Source: Streptomyces sp. Ru72 (GTDB lineage: Bacteria > Actinomycetota > Actinomycetes > Streptomycetales > Streptomycetaceae). From it: DNA of 64,000 nt. The stretch lies in assembly GCF_002920635.1 (NCBI RefSeq), contig NZ_PQSR01000003.1, positions 107,957 through 171,956 on the forward strand. Direction: 5' to 3'. A program made the translations under genes and the position numbers. This document shows, piece after piece, positions 52,654 through 62,136 of the stretch. The notes beneath the pieces were generated by a model that worked only from the letters and a program-made list of their open reading frames with translations, was not told the DNA's origin and ran no database searches. Every line of letters starts with the position of its first letter. The stretch's first letter is position 1.

Positions 52654-53633
52654 GCCCCCCGCACCTCCTCCGCCAGCGCGAGGGCCTCCCAGGCCATCCG
52701 CGCGGTCGCATCCAGGTCCGTCATCATCAGCGGTACCGCGCGGCAGCGGATGCCCGCGGCCTCCACGCGCTCCACGGCGGCCGTGTCGACCGTGTCGACG
52801 AGCCAGCCGTCCAGCAGCCCCGAGCCGTAGTGCTCGGCCACCGCCGCGGCCGTGGACTCCACGCCGACCGCCGCGAGCACCTTGTCGGCCATCCCGCGCA
52901 CGGGAGCGTCACCGATGATGGGGGACAGGCCCACCACCGGGACCCCGGCGTCCGCGATGGCCTCCCGGATGCCGGGGACCGCGAGGATCGTGCCGATGGA
53001 GACGACGGGGTTGGACGGCGGGAAGAGGATCACGTCCGCCTCGGCGATCGCCTCCAGGACACCCGGCGCGGGCTTCGCCTGTTCGGCGCCGACCGGAACG
53101 ACAGCCTCGGCCGGGACGGAGGCACGCAGCCGCACCCAGTACTCCTGGAAGTGGATGACCTTGCGCTCGCCGGAGCCGGCGGCTGAGCCGCTGTCCGGCA
53201 GGGTGACGGCGACATGCGTCTCGACGCGGTCGTCCGACATGGGGATGAGCCGGACGCCGGGCTTCCATCGGTCGCACAGGGCCTCGGTCACCGCGCTCAG
53301 CGGGTAGCCCGCGCCCAGCATCTGGGTCCGCACGATGTGCGTGGCGAAGTCACGGTCGCCGAGCCCGAACCACTCCGGCCCGACGCCGTACGCCGCGAGC
53401 TCCTCCTTGAGGTGGAAGGTCTCGTCGGCCCGGCCCCAGCCCTGTTCCTCGTTGATGCCGCCGCCGAGCGTGTACATCACCGTGTCGAGGTCCGGGCAGA
53501 CCTTCAGCCCGAAGAGGTGGATGTCGTCGCCGGTGTTGCCGATGACGGTGATCTCCGCGTCGGGCACGGCCCGCTTCAGACCCCGCAGAAACCGGGCACC
53601 GCCGATGCCGCCTGCCAGAACCACAATGCGCAT
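52650..53633 (-). CDS. fbiA: 2-phospho-L-lactate transferase / F420 precursor synthase (FbiA, CofD)
   Basis: A 327-residue enzyme that joins the phosphoenolpyruvate/lactate moiety to the Fo deazaflavin core in F420 synthesis. CofD hallmarks are [60 protein letters not shown] and [22 protein letters not shown] 53633 is conserved; the extra upstream frame is not. It forms an operon with fbiB by a 4-base overlap. F420 in streptomycetes serves antibiotic oxidoreductases and DNA photolyase. Confidence 0.95.
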   Translation of the reverse strand: MRIVVLAGGIGGARFLRGLKRAVPDAEITVIGNTGDDIHLFGLKVCPDLDTVMYTLGGGINEEQGWGRADETFHLKEELAAYGVGPEWFGLGDRDFATHIVRTQMLGAGYPLSAVTEALCDRWKPGVRLIPMSDDRVETHVAVTLPDSGSAAGSGERKVIHFQEYWVRLRASVPAEAVVPVGAEQAKPAPGVLEAIAEADVILFPPSNPVVSIGTILAVPGIREAIADAGVPVVGLSPIIGDAPVRGMADKVLAAVGVESTAAAVAEHYGSGLLDGWLVDTVDTAAVERVEAAGIRCRAVPLMMTDLDATARMAWEALALAEEVRGA

Positions 53634-53768
53634 GGGTGCAGTCTTGCAGGCGCCTACGACAACGCGTGACCCGGCGGTGACACCCGCGACGCCGCCCGGC
53701 ACCCGGCGGGTCCCGGCCCGCCGCCCGGCTCCCCCTCTGCCCGGGGCTCCCTCTTCCTTCCGGGGCTC

Positions 53769-54275
53769 TCAGGCCGTGACCGTGTCCGCCGTGCCGCGCT
53801 CCGCCGCGCACGCCCTGGTGTGCATCGGCATCTCCGTCAGCCCGGGGAAGTAGACGTGCAGGCTGACCGCCGGTTCCAGCGCGTCGTTCACCACTTCGTG
53901 TACGTAGCCGGGTGCGAACACACGCTGCGCCCCCGTGCGCAGTGCGCGCGTGCCGCGCTCCGTGCGCTCCGTGAGCGCGCCGTGCAGGACGGTCAGTACG
54001 CCCGACGAGCGCCCGTGGTCGTGCAGCCCGCTGCCCTGCCCGGGCACCCAGGACAGCAGCCACACCTCGTAGCCGGGTCCGGTCTGCAGCCGGTGGTACC
54101 AGCGGGAGGTCGCGTCGTACCGGACCAGGTGCTCCCACCGGGAGCGGTCGGCGGCGATGGTGCGGGCGAGCCCGGCGAACTCGGCCACGGTGACCGGGTG
54201 CTCGCGCGGCGGCTGGAGGAGGTGCGGTACTTCCAGGATGTCGCCGGCGATCTGCAGGTCGCTGTCGCTGTTCAT
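53769..54275 (-). CDS. Cysteine dioxygenase-family cupin protein
   Basis: A 168-residue cupin. The metal-binding HxH lies in GQGSGLHDHGRSSGVLTVLH, and the second histidine in VFAPGYVHEVVNDALEPAVS; TSRWYHRLQTGPGYEVWLLS fits bacterial type I cysteine dioxygenase. Such enzymes oxidise cysteine to cysteine sulfinate with Fe(II). Some bacterial homologues act on 3-mercaptopropionate, so the substrate is tentative. ATG 54275 has a GAGGAAAC site about 10 bases upstream. It is separated by 135 bases from fbiA. Confidence 0.85.
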   Translation of the reverse strand: MNSDSDLQIAGDILEVPHLLQPPREHPVTVAEFAGLARTIAADRSRWEHLVRYDATSRWYHRLQTGPGYEVWLLSWVPGQGSGLHDHGRSSGVLTVLHGALTERTERGTRALRTGAQRVFAPGYVHEVVNDALEPAVSLHVYFPGLTEMPMHTRACAAERGTADTVTA

Positions 54276-54978
54276 GGGTGCGTGTTTCCTCGGCGGGAGA
54301 GTGCGGGGGGTGGGGTGTCGCGTGTCGTCCGCCCGGGTCAGGGGCATGGCGCGAGCCCTGGTGCGGGCGGAGGGAACTGCAGCCGGGCCGTGTGGACCCG
54401 GGAGCGGCCGGAGCGCGGGGGAAGGCTCAACAGCCGGAACAGCAACAGCTACAGCGAGCGCGGGCAGCACCGTGGGACCCGGCGGTGCGGGTCTGGGTGA
54501 GTGCCGAGTTCGCGAGCATGCCCACTAGGACATCGGTTCACACCTTTCCCTGTCAACTTGACGTCCGCCATGTGGGAGCTGTTTCACCTCATCCGGTTCA
54601 TCCTGCAGAGGAAAGGTTTGTTCAGTGCCGTCGGGGGGACACATGGCGCACCGCCGGGCGCGTGGACGTCGTTGCGATCTCGTGATCCGAATGTGATCCG
54701 GTTCGCTTCGGCGTACGTGTCGGAACGAGATCGAACTGCTGGGCGTCCTTCTCGGTGAGGGGTCCCAGGGCCACCTGGACCCCCAACAGGCTGTCAGGGT
54801 TTATGCCGATTTGAACACTTTCCGCATAGCCTTGGTTCCGCAGAGTGAATAAGGGGCTCAATAGCAGATCTCGGCTTGACTGGCCCGGATCGGCACACTT
54901 GTAATTTCACTCGTGTCGTTCAGCCGGATTCGGTAACGGCTACATCACGGGGACGCGAAAGACAGACGAGGGGCGCAC
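54276..54978. other. Long regulatory region upstream of whiB
   Basis: About 700 bases without a supported gene. The section 54790-54960 is notably A/T-rich and includes the whiB promoter candidate. Short frames on both strands look like shadows. Such a long control region fits a developmental gene under several regulators. AGTGA at 54844-54848 and TCACT at 54907-54911 are inverted half-sites of the BldD type, a weak hint only. Confidence 0.5.
54876..54905 (+). promoter_or_regulatory. Candidate whiB promoter
   Basis: TTGACT (54876-54881) and TGTAAT (54900-54905) are spaced by 18 bases; predicted transcription begins near 54912, about 67 bases before the ATG. S. coelicolor whiB is known to have more than one promoter. 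Confidence 0.5.
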
Positions 54979-55242
54979 ATGACCGAGCTGGTGCAGCAAC
55001 TGCTGGTCGACGACGCGGACGAGGAACTCGGCTGGCAGGAGCGCGCGCTGTGCGCCCAGACCGACCCCGAGTCCTTCTTTCCCGAGAAGGGCGGCTCCAC
55101 CCGCGAGGCCAAGAAGGTCTGCCTCGCCTGCGAGGTCCGCTCCGAGTGCCTCGAGTACGCGCTCGCCAACGACGAGCGGTTCGGCATCTGGGGCGGCCTG
55201 TCCGAGCGTGAGCGCCGCCGTCTGAAGAAGGCCGCCGTCTGA
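54979..55242 (+). CDS. whiB: Sporulation regulator WhiB (iron-sulfur Wbl protein)
   Basis: An 87-residue WhiB protein that reads as the S. coelicolor type: VQQLLVDDADEELGWQERAL, then the four iron-sulfur cysteines in ALCAQTD, KVCLACEVRSECLEY, and the GIWGG turn followed by the basic LSERERRRLKKAA tail. Wbl proteins carry a [4Fe-4S] cluster and work with a partner regulator (WhiA for WhiB) to switch aerial hyphae to sporulation septation. GAGGGG at 54968-54973 fixes ATG 54979. Present in single copy here and expected to be developmentally regulated. Confidence 0.98.
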   Translation: MTELVQQLLVDDADEELGWQERALCAQTDPESFFPEKGGSTREAKKVCLACEVRSECLEYALANDERFGIWGGLSERERRRLKKAAV

Positions 55243-55513
55243 CGCCGCTGTGGCCACTGTCGACACCGTCCGAAAAGAGTCGTTCAGGACGTCGTAAAGC
55301 AGGCGCGTGCGGGTGTGGCGGCCGGTCCGGCCGGCGAGCGGCGAAAAGCCGCACATCCTTTCGTAACGAATGGCCCGTCGCAGGTGGCTTGTCCACAGGC
55401 GACGGGCCGTGATCTTGTCCAGCCGTTAGTGTGGGCCTCCGTCCGAGACGTCCCGCTGTCCCATCGGGGCACAGGCGTCCACCGCAGTCCAACGAACCGG
55501 GGCCCGTACCTCG

Positions 55514-58500
55514 ATGTCCGTGCACAGCCATATGGCGGTCCAACACGACCCGTCTCCACCAGAGTTCCCGCGCCACGTGGTCACCGCGGTGCTCGTCGCC
55601 CACGACGGCGCCCGCTGGCTGCCCGACGCGCTCGCAGGGCTGCTCGGCCAGGAGCGCCCCGTGCAGAACGCCGTGGCGGCCGACACCGGCAGCGCGGACG
55701 AATCCGCCCAGCTGCTCACCGATGCCCTCGGCCCCGACCGCGTCCTCCACCTGGCCCGGCGCACCGGTTTCGGCCAGGCCGTCGAGGAGGCGAGCCGCTC
55801 CGCGCCCGTGCCGACCCCGGACGACCTGCCCTACCTCAAGCGCCCGAGCGGCTGGGACCCCGTGACCCGCACCTGGCGGGACGAGGCCTACGACATGCCG
55901 GAGCTGCCGTACGGCGAGCCGGTGCAGTGGCTGTGGCTCCTGCACGACGACTGCGCCCCCGAACCGGGCGCACTGGCAGAGCTGTTGCGCGTCGTGGAGC
56001 ACGAGGCCGAGATGGGACGCGAGGTCGCCGTCGTCGGGCCCAAGCTCCGCGGCTGGTACGACCGCCGGCAGCTGCTCGAGGTCGGCGTCACCATCGCCAA
56101 CTCCGGCCGTCGCTGGACCAGCCTGGACCGCCGTGAACAGGACCAGGGCCAGCACGACCACGTCCGCCCGGTGCTGTCCGTGTCCACCGCCGGCATGCTG
56201 ATCCGGCGTGATGTCTTTGAGCAGCTCGGCGGATTCGACCGGAACCTGCCGCTGATGCGTGACGACGTCGACCTGTGCTGGCGCGCCCAGGCCGCAGGCC
56301 ACCGCGTCCTCGTAGCCCCCGACGCGGTCGTACGACACGCCGAGGCGGCCTCCCGCGAGCGCCGCACCGTCGACTGCGTGGGCCGCACCGCGGCCTCCCC
56401 GCACAAGGTCGACAAGGCGGGCGCCGTCTACACCCTCCTCGTCAACGCCCGTTCCGCACAGCTGCCCTGGGTCCTGCTCCGTCTGGTGCTCGGCACCCTG
56501 CTGCGCACGGTGGCGTACCTCGTCGGCAAGGTGCCCGGGCAGGCCGTCGACGAGATCCGCGGCCTGCTGGGGACGCTGCTGCGGCCCGAGCGGATCATCG
56601 CCGGACGCCGCAGGCGCGGCCGTCCACAGGTCGACAAGGGGGAGCTGCGCGCGCTGTTCCCGCCGCCCGGAGCGACCGTCCGGGCCACCGTCGAACAGGT
56701 CGCGAGCAACCTGGTGGGCCGCTCCGACCCCGAGGTGTCCTCGGCCGGCCGGCACGGCGGCGGCCTGGAGTCCGGACCCGGAGGTGACGACGCCGACTTC
56801 CTGGAGGTCGAACAGTTCGCCCGCCTCAAGCGCATCGCCCGCAAGCCCGGACCGGTGCTCTTCGGCGTCCTCCTGCTGGTCTCGCTCGTCGCCTGCCGCG
56901 CGCTGCTCGGCGGTGGCGCGCTCGCGGGCGGCGCGCTGCTGCCCGCGCCCGCCGACTCCTCCGAGCTGTGGTCGCGCTATCTCGACGCCTGGCATCCGGT
57001 GGGCGCCGGCGGCACGCACTCGGCGCCGCCCTATCTGGCGCTCGTCGCCCTGCTCGCCTCGATGCTGCTCGGCTCCACCGGTCTCGCGGTCACGGTGCTG
57101 CTCGTCTGCTCGGTGCCGCTCGCCGGGTTCACCGCGTACTTCGCCTCGCGTCCCCTGGTCGAGTCGCGGCTGCTGCGCGCGTGGGCGTCCGTCGCCTACG
57201 CCTTCCTGCCCGCCGCCACCGGCGCCCTCGCCGGCGGCCGCCTCGGCACCGCGGTCCTCGCCGTCCTGCTGCCGCTCATCGCGCGCGCGGGCATCGCGGC
57301 CAGTGGGCTCGCCCACACCTCCGGCGCGCGCGGCAGCTGGCGCGCCACGTGGGCCTACGCACTCCTGCTGACGATCACCACCGCGTTCACGCCGATCGTG
57401 TGGCCGATCGCCCTGGTCCTGGGCGTCGCGCTGCTCGTCGTGCGCCGCGACGACATCGTCGCCCACGCTCTGCGCTTCCTCGCCCAGATCGGCACCCCAC
57501 TGCTGGTGCTCGCTCCCTGGTCGCTGTCGCTGCTGCCGTTCGGCTTCTTCAAGGAGGCCGGTCTGGCGTACGGCGCGAGCGCGGCCTCCGCCTTGGACCT
57601 GCTCGGCGCCGGCCCGGGCGGACCGGGCACGGTCAGCGGGCTGATGCTCATCGGCGTCGTCCTCGCCGCGCTGGCCGCCCTGATGCGCGGCGAGCGCCAG
57701 GCCGCCGTCTGGACGGCGTGGGCGGCCGCCCTGGTGGCGCTCGTCTTCGCGGTCCTGTCCAACCGCTCCGCCTGGGCCGGACCCGCGACCCTCGTCTACG
57801 GCCTCGCGTTGCTGGCCGCCGCGGCGGTCGGTGCGGACGGCGCACGCGCACGCGTGGCCGAGCAGAGCTTCGGCTGGCGCCAGCCGGTCGCCGCGCTCAT
57901 CGCGTTCGCGTCCGCGGCCGGGCCCCTGCTCATCGCCGCCGGGTGGATGATCCGCGGCGCGGACGGGCCCCTGGAGCGGCGCGACCCCGTGCAGGTGCCC
58001 GCGTTCGTGGCCGAGGAGAGCGGCACCAGTGACCAGGCCCGCACTCTCGTCCTCGACGGCGAGTCCACCGCGCGCGTGCGCTACACCCTGGTGCGCGGCT
58101 CCGGCGCCCGCCTCGGCGACGGTGAACTGGCCGCAGAGGACGGCGAGAACAAGCAGCTCGACCGGGTCGTCGCCAACCTCGTGGCGGGTTCCGGCGCCGA
58201 CCAGGCCGACGAACTCGGCGGCTTCGCCGTGCGCTACGTCCTCGTCCGCAAGGGCGCACCCCGCGACATCAGCCGCCTGCTGGACGCCACGCCCGGCCTG
58301 ACCCGGCTCAGCCAGCAGGACGGCAGCGCCCTGTGGCGCGTCGACCACGAGGTGTCCCGCGCCGCGATCGTCGGCGGCACGGGCGCGCCGCAGCCCGTCG
58401 CGGCCGGACCGGTGGACATCCACACCGCGATCCCCTCGGGCGGCGAGGGCCGCATCCTGAGGATCGCCGACACCGCCGACCCCGACTGGACCGCCACCCT

Positions 58501-59122
58501 GGACGGCAAGCCGCTCACCCCCACCACGGTGGACGGCTGGGCCCAGGGCTTCCGACTGCCCGCCTCCGGCGGCAGGTTGGACGTCACCTATGACACTCCG
58601 TTCGGCCACAGCGCCTGGCTGTGGGCGCAGGGCGCGCTCGCCGTCGTCCTGGTGGTGCTCGCCCTGCCCGGGCGCCGCCGTGACGTCGACGACGACCTCC
58701 CCGAGGAGCGGCTGGTGCCCGCGCAGGACACCACCGGCGAGGGCCGCCGCGCCCGCCGCCTGCGGGCGCAGGCCGAGGCGGAAGAGCCCGCCCAGGAAGC
58801 CGACACCCCGCCCGCCCCTCCGCAGGAGGCCCCCGCCGCCGTCCCGCACCAGGCGGCATACGGGGAGTGGGACACGACGGGCTACGCGGAGACCGAGTAC
58901 GGCTACGGCGGGGAGCACTACCAGGGCGTCCCCCAGCAGTACGCGCCGGGCGCCTACGAACAGCAGCAGTACCAGGCCGACCCCTATCAGGGCGCCCAGT
59001 ACGACCCGTACGCGTACGGCAACACGGCGCCGTACGACCCGACGTACACCCAGGGCTACGCCACGCCGTACGACCCGGCGCACGGCACCGACAGTGAGCG
59101 CCCCGACGGGAGCCAGCAGTGA
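55514..59122 (+). CDS. Giant membrane glycosyltransferase (GT2 N-terminus)
   Basis: A 1202-residue membrane protein. Residues about 20-330 are a GT2 domain: VTAVLVAHDGARWLPDALAG, WLWLLHDDCAPEPGALAELL and VSTAGMLIRRDVFEQLGGFD with LMRDDVDLCWRAQAAG. A first helix cluster lies near 340-370 and about ten or more helices follow from about 450 to 800. A large extracytoplasmic region (about 830-1040) precedes a last helix and a Tyr/Gln/Pro-rich disordered tail of about 90 residues. It is coupled to a DUF5719 protein gene by GTGA overlap (59119-59122). A role in transferring sugars to a lipid-linked envelope polymer is likely; substrate unknown. Confidence 0.87.
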   Translation: MSVHSHMAVQHDPSPPEFPRHVVTAVLVAHDGARWLPDALAGLLGQERPVQNAVAADTGSADESAQLLTDALGPDRVLHLARRTGFGQAVEEASRSAPVPTPDDLPYLKRPSGWDPVTRTWRDEAYDMPELPYGEPVQWLWLLHDDCAPEPGALAELLRVVEHEAEMGREVAVVGPKLRGWYDRRQLLEVGVTIANSGRRWTSLDRREQDQGQHDHVRPVLSVSTAGMLIRRDVFEQLGGFDRNLPLMRDDVDLCWRAQAAGHRVLVAPDAVVRHAEAASRERRTVDCVGRTAASPHKVDKAGAVYTLLVNARSAQLPWVLLRLVLGTLLRTVAYLVGKVPGQAVDEIRGLLGTLLRPERIIAGRRRRGRPQVDKGELRALFPPPGATVRATVEQVASNLVGRSDPEVSSAGRHGGGLESGPGGDDADFLEVEQFARLKRIARKPGPVLFGVLLLVSLVACRALLGGGALAGGALLPAPADSSELWSRYLDAWHPVGAGGTHSAPPYLALVALLASMLLGSTGLAVTVLLVCSVPLAGFTAYFASRPLVESRLLRAWASVAYAFLPAATGALAGGRLGTAVLAVLLPLIARAGIAASGLAHTSGARGSWRATWAYALLLTITTAFTPIVWPIALVLGVALLVVRRDDIVAHALRFLAQIGTPLLVLAPWSLSLLPFGFFKEAGLAYGASAASALDLLGAGPGGPGTVSGLMLIGVVLAALAALMRGERQAAVWTAWAAALVALVFAVLSNRSAWAGPATLVYGLALLAAAAVGADGARARVAEQSFGWRQPVAALIAFASAAGPLLIAAGWMIRGADGPLERRDPVQVPAFVAEESGTSDQARTLVLDGESTARVRYTLVRGSGARLGDGELAAEDGENKQLDRVVANLVAGSGADQADELGGFAVRYVLVRKGAPRDISRLLDATPGLTRLSQQDGSALWRVDHEVSRAAIVGGTGAPQPVAAGPVDIHTAIPSGGEGRILRIADTADPDWTATLDGKPLTPTTVDGWAQGFRLPASGGRLDVTYDTPFGHSAWLWAQGALAVVLVVLALPGRRRDVDDDLPEERLVPAQDTTGEGRRARRLRAQAEAEEPAQEADTPPAPPQEAPAAVPHQAAYGEWDTTGYAETEYGYGGEHYQGVPQQYAPGAYEQQQYQADPYQGAQYDPYAYGNTAPYDPTYTQGYATPYDPAHGTDSERPDGSQQ

Positions 59123-60636
59123 ACCGCACGACCCTGTCCCTGATCGTCGGCGCGACCGCGCTCGCCGCCGTCACCGGATTCGCGGCGCTCGACGCGCCGG
59201 CCGCCTCCGGCAGCGACACCCCGAAGACGGCCGTACGGCTGCCGGTGGAGCAGACCCGGCTGCTGTGCCCCCAGCCGAGCAACTCGGACATCGCCGACAC
59301 CTCGTACACGTCCTTCACACCGGTCGCGCAGGGCACCGGCGACAGCGGCAAGGCCCAACTGGCCCCGGCCGCCGAGCAGTCGACGGACAGCACGGACACC
59401 GGCAAGAGCGGCAAGGCGGGCAAGGGCAAGAAGCGGTCCGACGCCCCGACCCTGACCCCCAAGCAGCCCGGCACCCCGGCCACCGGCGACGGCTCGGGCG
59501 CCGACACGCCCGCGCTGATCGGCACCGCCACGGGCAGGTTCGCGCCCGGCTGGACGGTCCAGGAGACCACCGCGGTCGCCGCCGGCTCCGGGCGCGGCTT
59601 GCTCGGTGTCAACTGCACCGCCCCCGACACCGAGTTCTGGTTCCCGGGCGCCAGCACCGCCGCCTCGCGCACCGACTACGTGCACCTGACGAACCCCGAC
59701 GACTCAGCCGCGGTCGTGGACATCGAGCTGTACGGCAAGGACGGCAACCTGAAGTCGACGGTCGGCGAGGGCATCACCGTCCAGCCGCACTCCAGCGAAC
59801 CGGTCCTGCTGTCCACGCTCACCGCAGCCAAGGAGAGCGACCTCACGGTCCACGTCAGCGTCCGCAGTGGCCGGGTCGCCGCCGCCGTGCAGGCCCTGGA
59901 CGACAAGCTGGGCGGCGACTGGCTGGCCGCCTCCACCGACCCGGCGGCCTCCCTGGTGCTGCCCGGCATCCCCAAGGACGCCACCGACGTGCGTCTGGTC
60001 GCCTTCGCGCCCGGCGACTCCGACGCCGACCTCAAGGTGCGCCTCGCCTCGCCCTCCGGGGAGATCACCCCGGCCGGGAACGAGACGGTGCACGTGAAGG
60101 CCGGCATGACCACCGCCGTCGACCTCGGCGACATCACGCGCGGCGAGGCCGGCTCCCTGGTGCTGACGCCCACCGGCACCCCGGTCCCGGTGGTCGCCGC
60201 GCTGCGCGTGGTGCGGGGCAAGGGCAGCGGGCAGGAGTCGGCGTTCATCCCGGCCACCGCGCCGGTCGGCGCGCGCGCGTCGGTCGCCGACAACAGCGCC
60301 AAGGGCACCACGCTCGCGCTGACCGCACCGGGCGCCACGGCCACCGTCAAGGTCACCGCGTCGGCGGGCAGCGAGGGCGGCACGGCCGTGACGAAGCAGT
60401 ACACGATCAAGGGCGGCACGACACAGGACGTGGACGCGCCCGTGCCGAGCGGCCTGAAGGGCACCTACGCGCTCACCGTGGAGACGCTCTCCGGCGGCCC
60501 CGTCTACGCGTCCCGCACCCTCCGGACGACCATCGAGGGGCTGTCGGCGTTCACCGTGCAGACCCTCCCGGACGACCGCGGCACGGTGGCAGTGCCGGAG
60601 GCGCGACAGGACCTGTCGGTGCTGCTGGAGAAGTGA
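59119..60636 (+). CDS. DUF5719-family secreted protein, partner of the giant glycosyltransferase
   Basis: A 505-residue exported protein with an N-terminal signal anchor (LSLIVGATALAAVTGFAALD). A low-complexity Ser/Gly/Lys/Thr linker spans about residues 75-125, and a beta-rich extracytoplasmic part follows, including WFPGASTAASRTDYVHLTNP and repeated Ig-like strands. DUF5719 genes regularly follow this kind of large GT2 gene in actinomycetes, so the two probably act together at the membrane. The biochemical function is unknown. The reading frame starts inside the last codons of the upstream gene (GTGA). Confidence 0.85.
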   Translation: MNRTTLSLIVGATALAAVTGFAALDAPAASGSDTPKTAVRLPVEQTRLLCPQPSNSDIADTSYTSFTPVAQGTGDSGKAQLAPAAEQSTDSTDTGKSGKAGKGKKRSDAPTLTPKQPGTPATGDGSGADTPALIGTATGRFAPGWTVQETTAVAAGSGRGLLGVNCTAPDTEFWFPGASTAASRTDYVHLTNPDDSAAVVDIELYGKDGNLKSTVGEGITVQPHSSEPVLLSTLTAAKESDLTVHVSVRSGRVAAAVQALDDKLGGDWLAASTDPAASLVLPGIPKDATDVRLVAFAPGDSDADLKVRLASPSGEITPAGNETVHVKAGMTTAVDLGDITRGEAGSLVLTPTGTPVPVVAALRVVRGKGSGQESAFIPATAPVGARASVADNSAKGTTLALTAPGATATVKVTASAGSEGGTAVTKQYTIKGGTTQDVDAPVPSGLKGTYALTVETLSGGPVYASRTLRTTIEGLSAFTVQTLPDDRGTVAVPEARQDLSVLLEK

Positions 60637-60640
60637 CGGA

Positions 60641-60699
60641 AGGATCCGTGAGCGTGCGGAAGGATCCGTGAGCGTGCGGAAGGATCCGTGAGCGTGCGG
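60641..60699. repeat. Perfect 20-bp tandem repeat, three copies
   Basis: AGGATCCGTGAGCGTGCGGA occurs at 60641-60660, 60661-60680 and 60681-60700 (last base G instead of A). It fills the gap between the DUF5719 stop at 60636 and the stop of the convergent metallopeptidase gene at 60703. No indel separates the copies. Confidence 0.9.
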
Positions 60700-60702
60700 G
60701 GT

Positions 60703-61152
60703 TCAGTCCTCGCCGTAGCGCGGATCCACCGTCTCCGGTGTGAGCCCCAGCAGCTCCGCCACCTGCTCCACGACCACCTCGTGGACCAGGGCGGCGCGCT
60801 CGTCGCGGCCCTTGGTGCGGATCTCGACCGGCCGCCGGTAGACCACCACCCGCGCGTGGCGGCCGTCGGCGGCCGGGATGGTGCCTCCCAGGGGTACGGC
60901 TTCGTCGCTCCATCCCGCGCCCGGGCCGTCCAGGCGCGGCACCTCGAGAACCAGGAAGTCGATGTCGGCGAGCTGCGGCCAGCGCCGCTCCAGGCGCTCC
61001 ACGGAGTCCTGCACCAGATCCGCGAACACCTCGGCGCGGCTCGCGGAGAGCGGCACCTGGGGCGGTGCGACGGGGCCGCGCATGCCTCGGCCGTGGCGGT
61101 CGCGGCGGCGGGGCCCGGGTGCGGCGGCGCGGGGCGGTACGGGGGTGTCCAT
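60703..61152 (-). CDS. Putative metallopeptidase (DUF1025/zincin-like)
   Basis: A 149-residue protein with an Arg/Pro-rich N-terminus (about 35 residues) and a compact zincin-like domain: AEVFADLVQDSVERLERRWP, LADIDFLVLEVP and the metal-site helix AALVHEVVVEQVAELLG. The HEVVVE sequence replaces the canonical HExxH by HExxxE-like spacing, as in actinobacterial members of this family. Its physiological substrate is unknown. ATG 61152 and GTG 61155 are alternative starts; no strong ribosome site is visible. It is convergent with DUF5719 across a 20-bp tandem repeat. Confidence 0.8.
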   Translation of the reverse strand: MDTPVPPRAAAPGPRRRDRHGRGMRGPVAPPQVPLSASRAEVFADLVQDSVERLERRWPQLADIDFLVLEVPRLDGPGAGWSDEAVPLGGTIPAADGRHARVVVYRRPVEIRTKGRDERAALVHEVVVEQVAELLGLTPETVDPRYGED

Positions 61153-61556
61153 CACTGAAAGAAGCGTAGTCCCCGCCGGGGCGCCACGCCCGGCCCCACG
61201 CGAACCAACGCCGCTTCACCGCGCCGCCGCTTTCCACCGCGCCCCTCCGCCGCTCGCCCCGGACGGTCAGGCCCCGGCAGGGAGAGGCCGCACTGCATGT
61301 CGCCGGATGACCATTCCAGCCAAGCTTGGGCTCGATCCCGTATGCCTTCGAGACCGTCGAGCTCATGAACTTTGACGGGGTTTGTACCAAGTGGTGACCG
61401 GTTTCAGAGTCGCCCGGTAACTCCTCACGGGCTGTCCACGCAGGTCAGCCAGGTGGCCCCGAAAGGGGGTGTGGGGTGTTTCACAGCACGACACGGTGGA
61501 GTGACCTGGGGGAGAGTCGTCGCGGCCCGCTCAAGAGTGCGGTACCGTCCAACATC
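61153..61556. other. Divergent gap between metallopeptidase and DUF3499 genes
   Basis: No gene is supported. TACCGT at 61543-61548 sits 8 bases before the DUF3499 GTG and no Shine-Dalgarno is present, which suggests a leaderless mRNA. TTGACG near 61371 lies too far upstream to pair with it. No strong inverted repeat was seen. Confidence 0.45.
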
Positions 61557-61934
61557 GTGAGCCCTGTACGTCGCTGTTCGCGCACCGCTTGCGGCCGACC
61601 CGCCGTCGCGACGCTGACGTACGTCTACGCCGACTCGACCGCGGTCCTCGGCCCGCTCGCCACCTACGCCGAACCCCACTGCTACGACCTGTGCGCCGAG
61701 CACTCCGAGCGGCTGACCGCCCCGCGCGGCTGGGAGGTCGTCCGGTTGCTGGACGGCTCGGCCCCCACACGCCCGAGCGGCGACGACCTGGAAGCGCTGG
61801 CCAACGCGGTCCGCGAGGCGGCCCGCCCGCATCAGCGCGCGGCCGAGGCGGGCGGCGGCAGCGCCCGTACGGCCGACCCGATGGAGGTCGCACGCCGCGG
61901 CCATCTGCGGGTCCTGCGCTCACCCGACAACTGA
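61557..61934 (+). CDS. DUF3499 zinc-ribbon-like protein
   Basis: A 125-residue actinobacterial protein. The N-terminal region has VRRCSRTACGRPAVATLTYV and a second cysteine group HCYDLCAEHSERLTAPRGWE, which together look like a zinc-binding module (C-x4-C and C-x3-C). The C-terminus is helical and Ala/Arg-rich. The family is conserved next to manB in streptomycetes; function unknown. GTG 61557 is favoured because the conserved part starts there; upstream in-frame sequence is not conserved-looking. Confidence 0.85.
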   Translation: MSPVRRCSRTACGRPAVATLTYVYADSTAVLGPLATYAEPHCYDLCAEHSERLTAPRGWEVVRLLDGSAPTRPSGDDLEALANAVREAARPHQRAAEAGGGSARTADPMEVARRGHLRVLRSPDN

Positions 61935-62136
61935 GCGTCCACCGCTCCTCGTCGCTCCTCTCTGCACCCCCTGATCGCACGTCCTGCCCCATCGGGTGCC
62001 CTCCCGCGGACCCGTGTGCCGGTGATATCCGGCATGAACTCCGTTCGAACGTTCGTCGGATCCCGGGGCCCGAGGCTGGGCATCGGCCCCAGGCAGGTAA
62101 TTTGGGGGCATCGTTGAGAACTCAGGAGGGTTGGCC

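Noticed and set aside
54920..59083. Very long antisense frame (1387 codons) across the giant glycosyltransferase gene
   Set aside because: It is the GC-biased reverse image of the real gene, with Gly/Arg/Glu/Ala-rich low-complexity sequence and no domain; the sense frame has clear GT2 motifs and a coupled partner.
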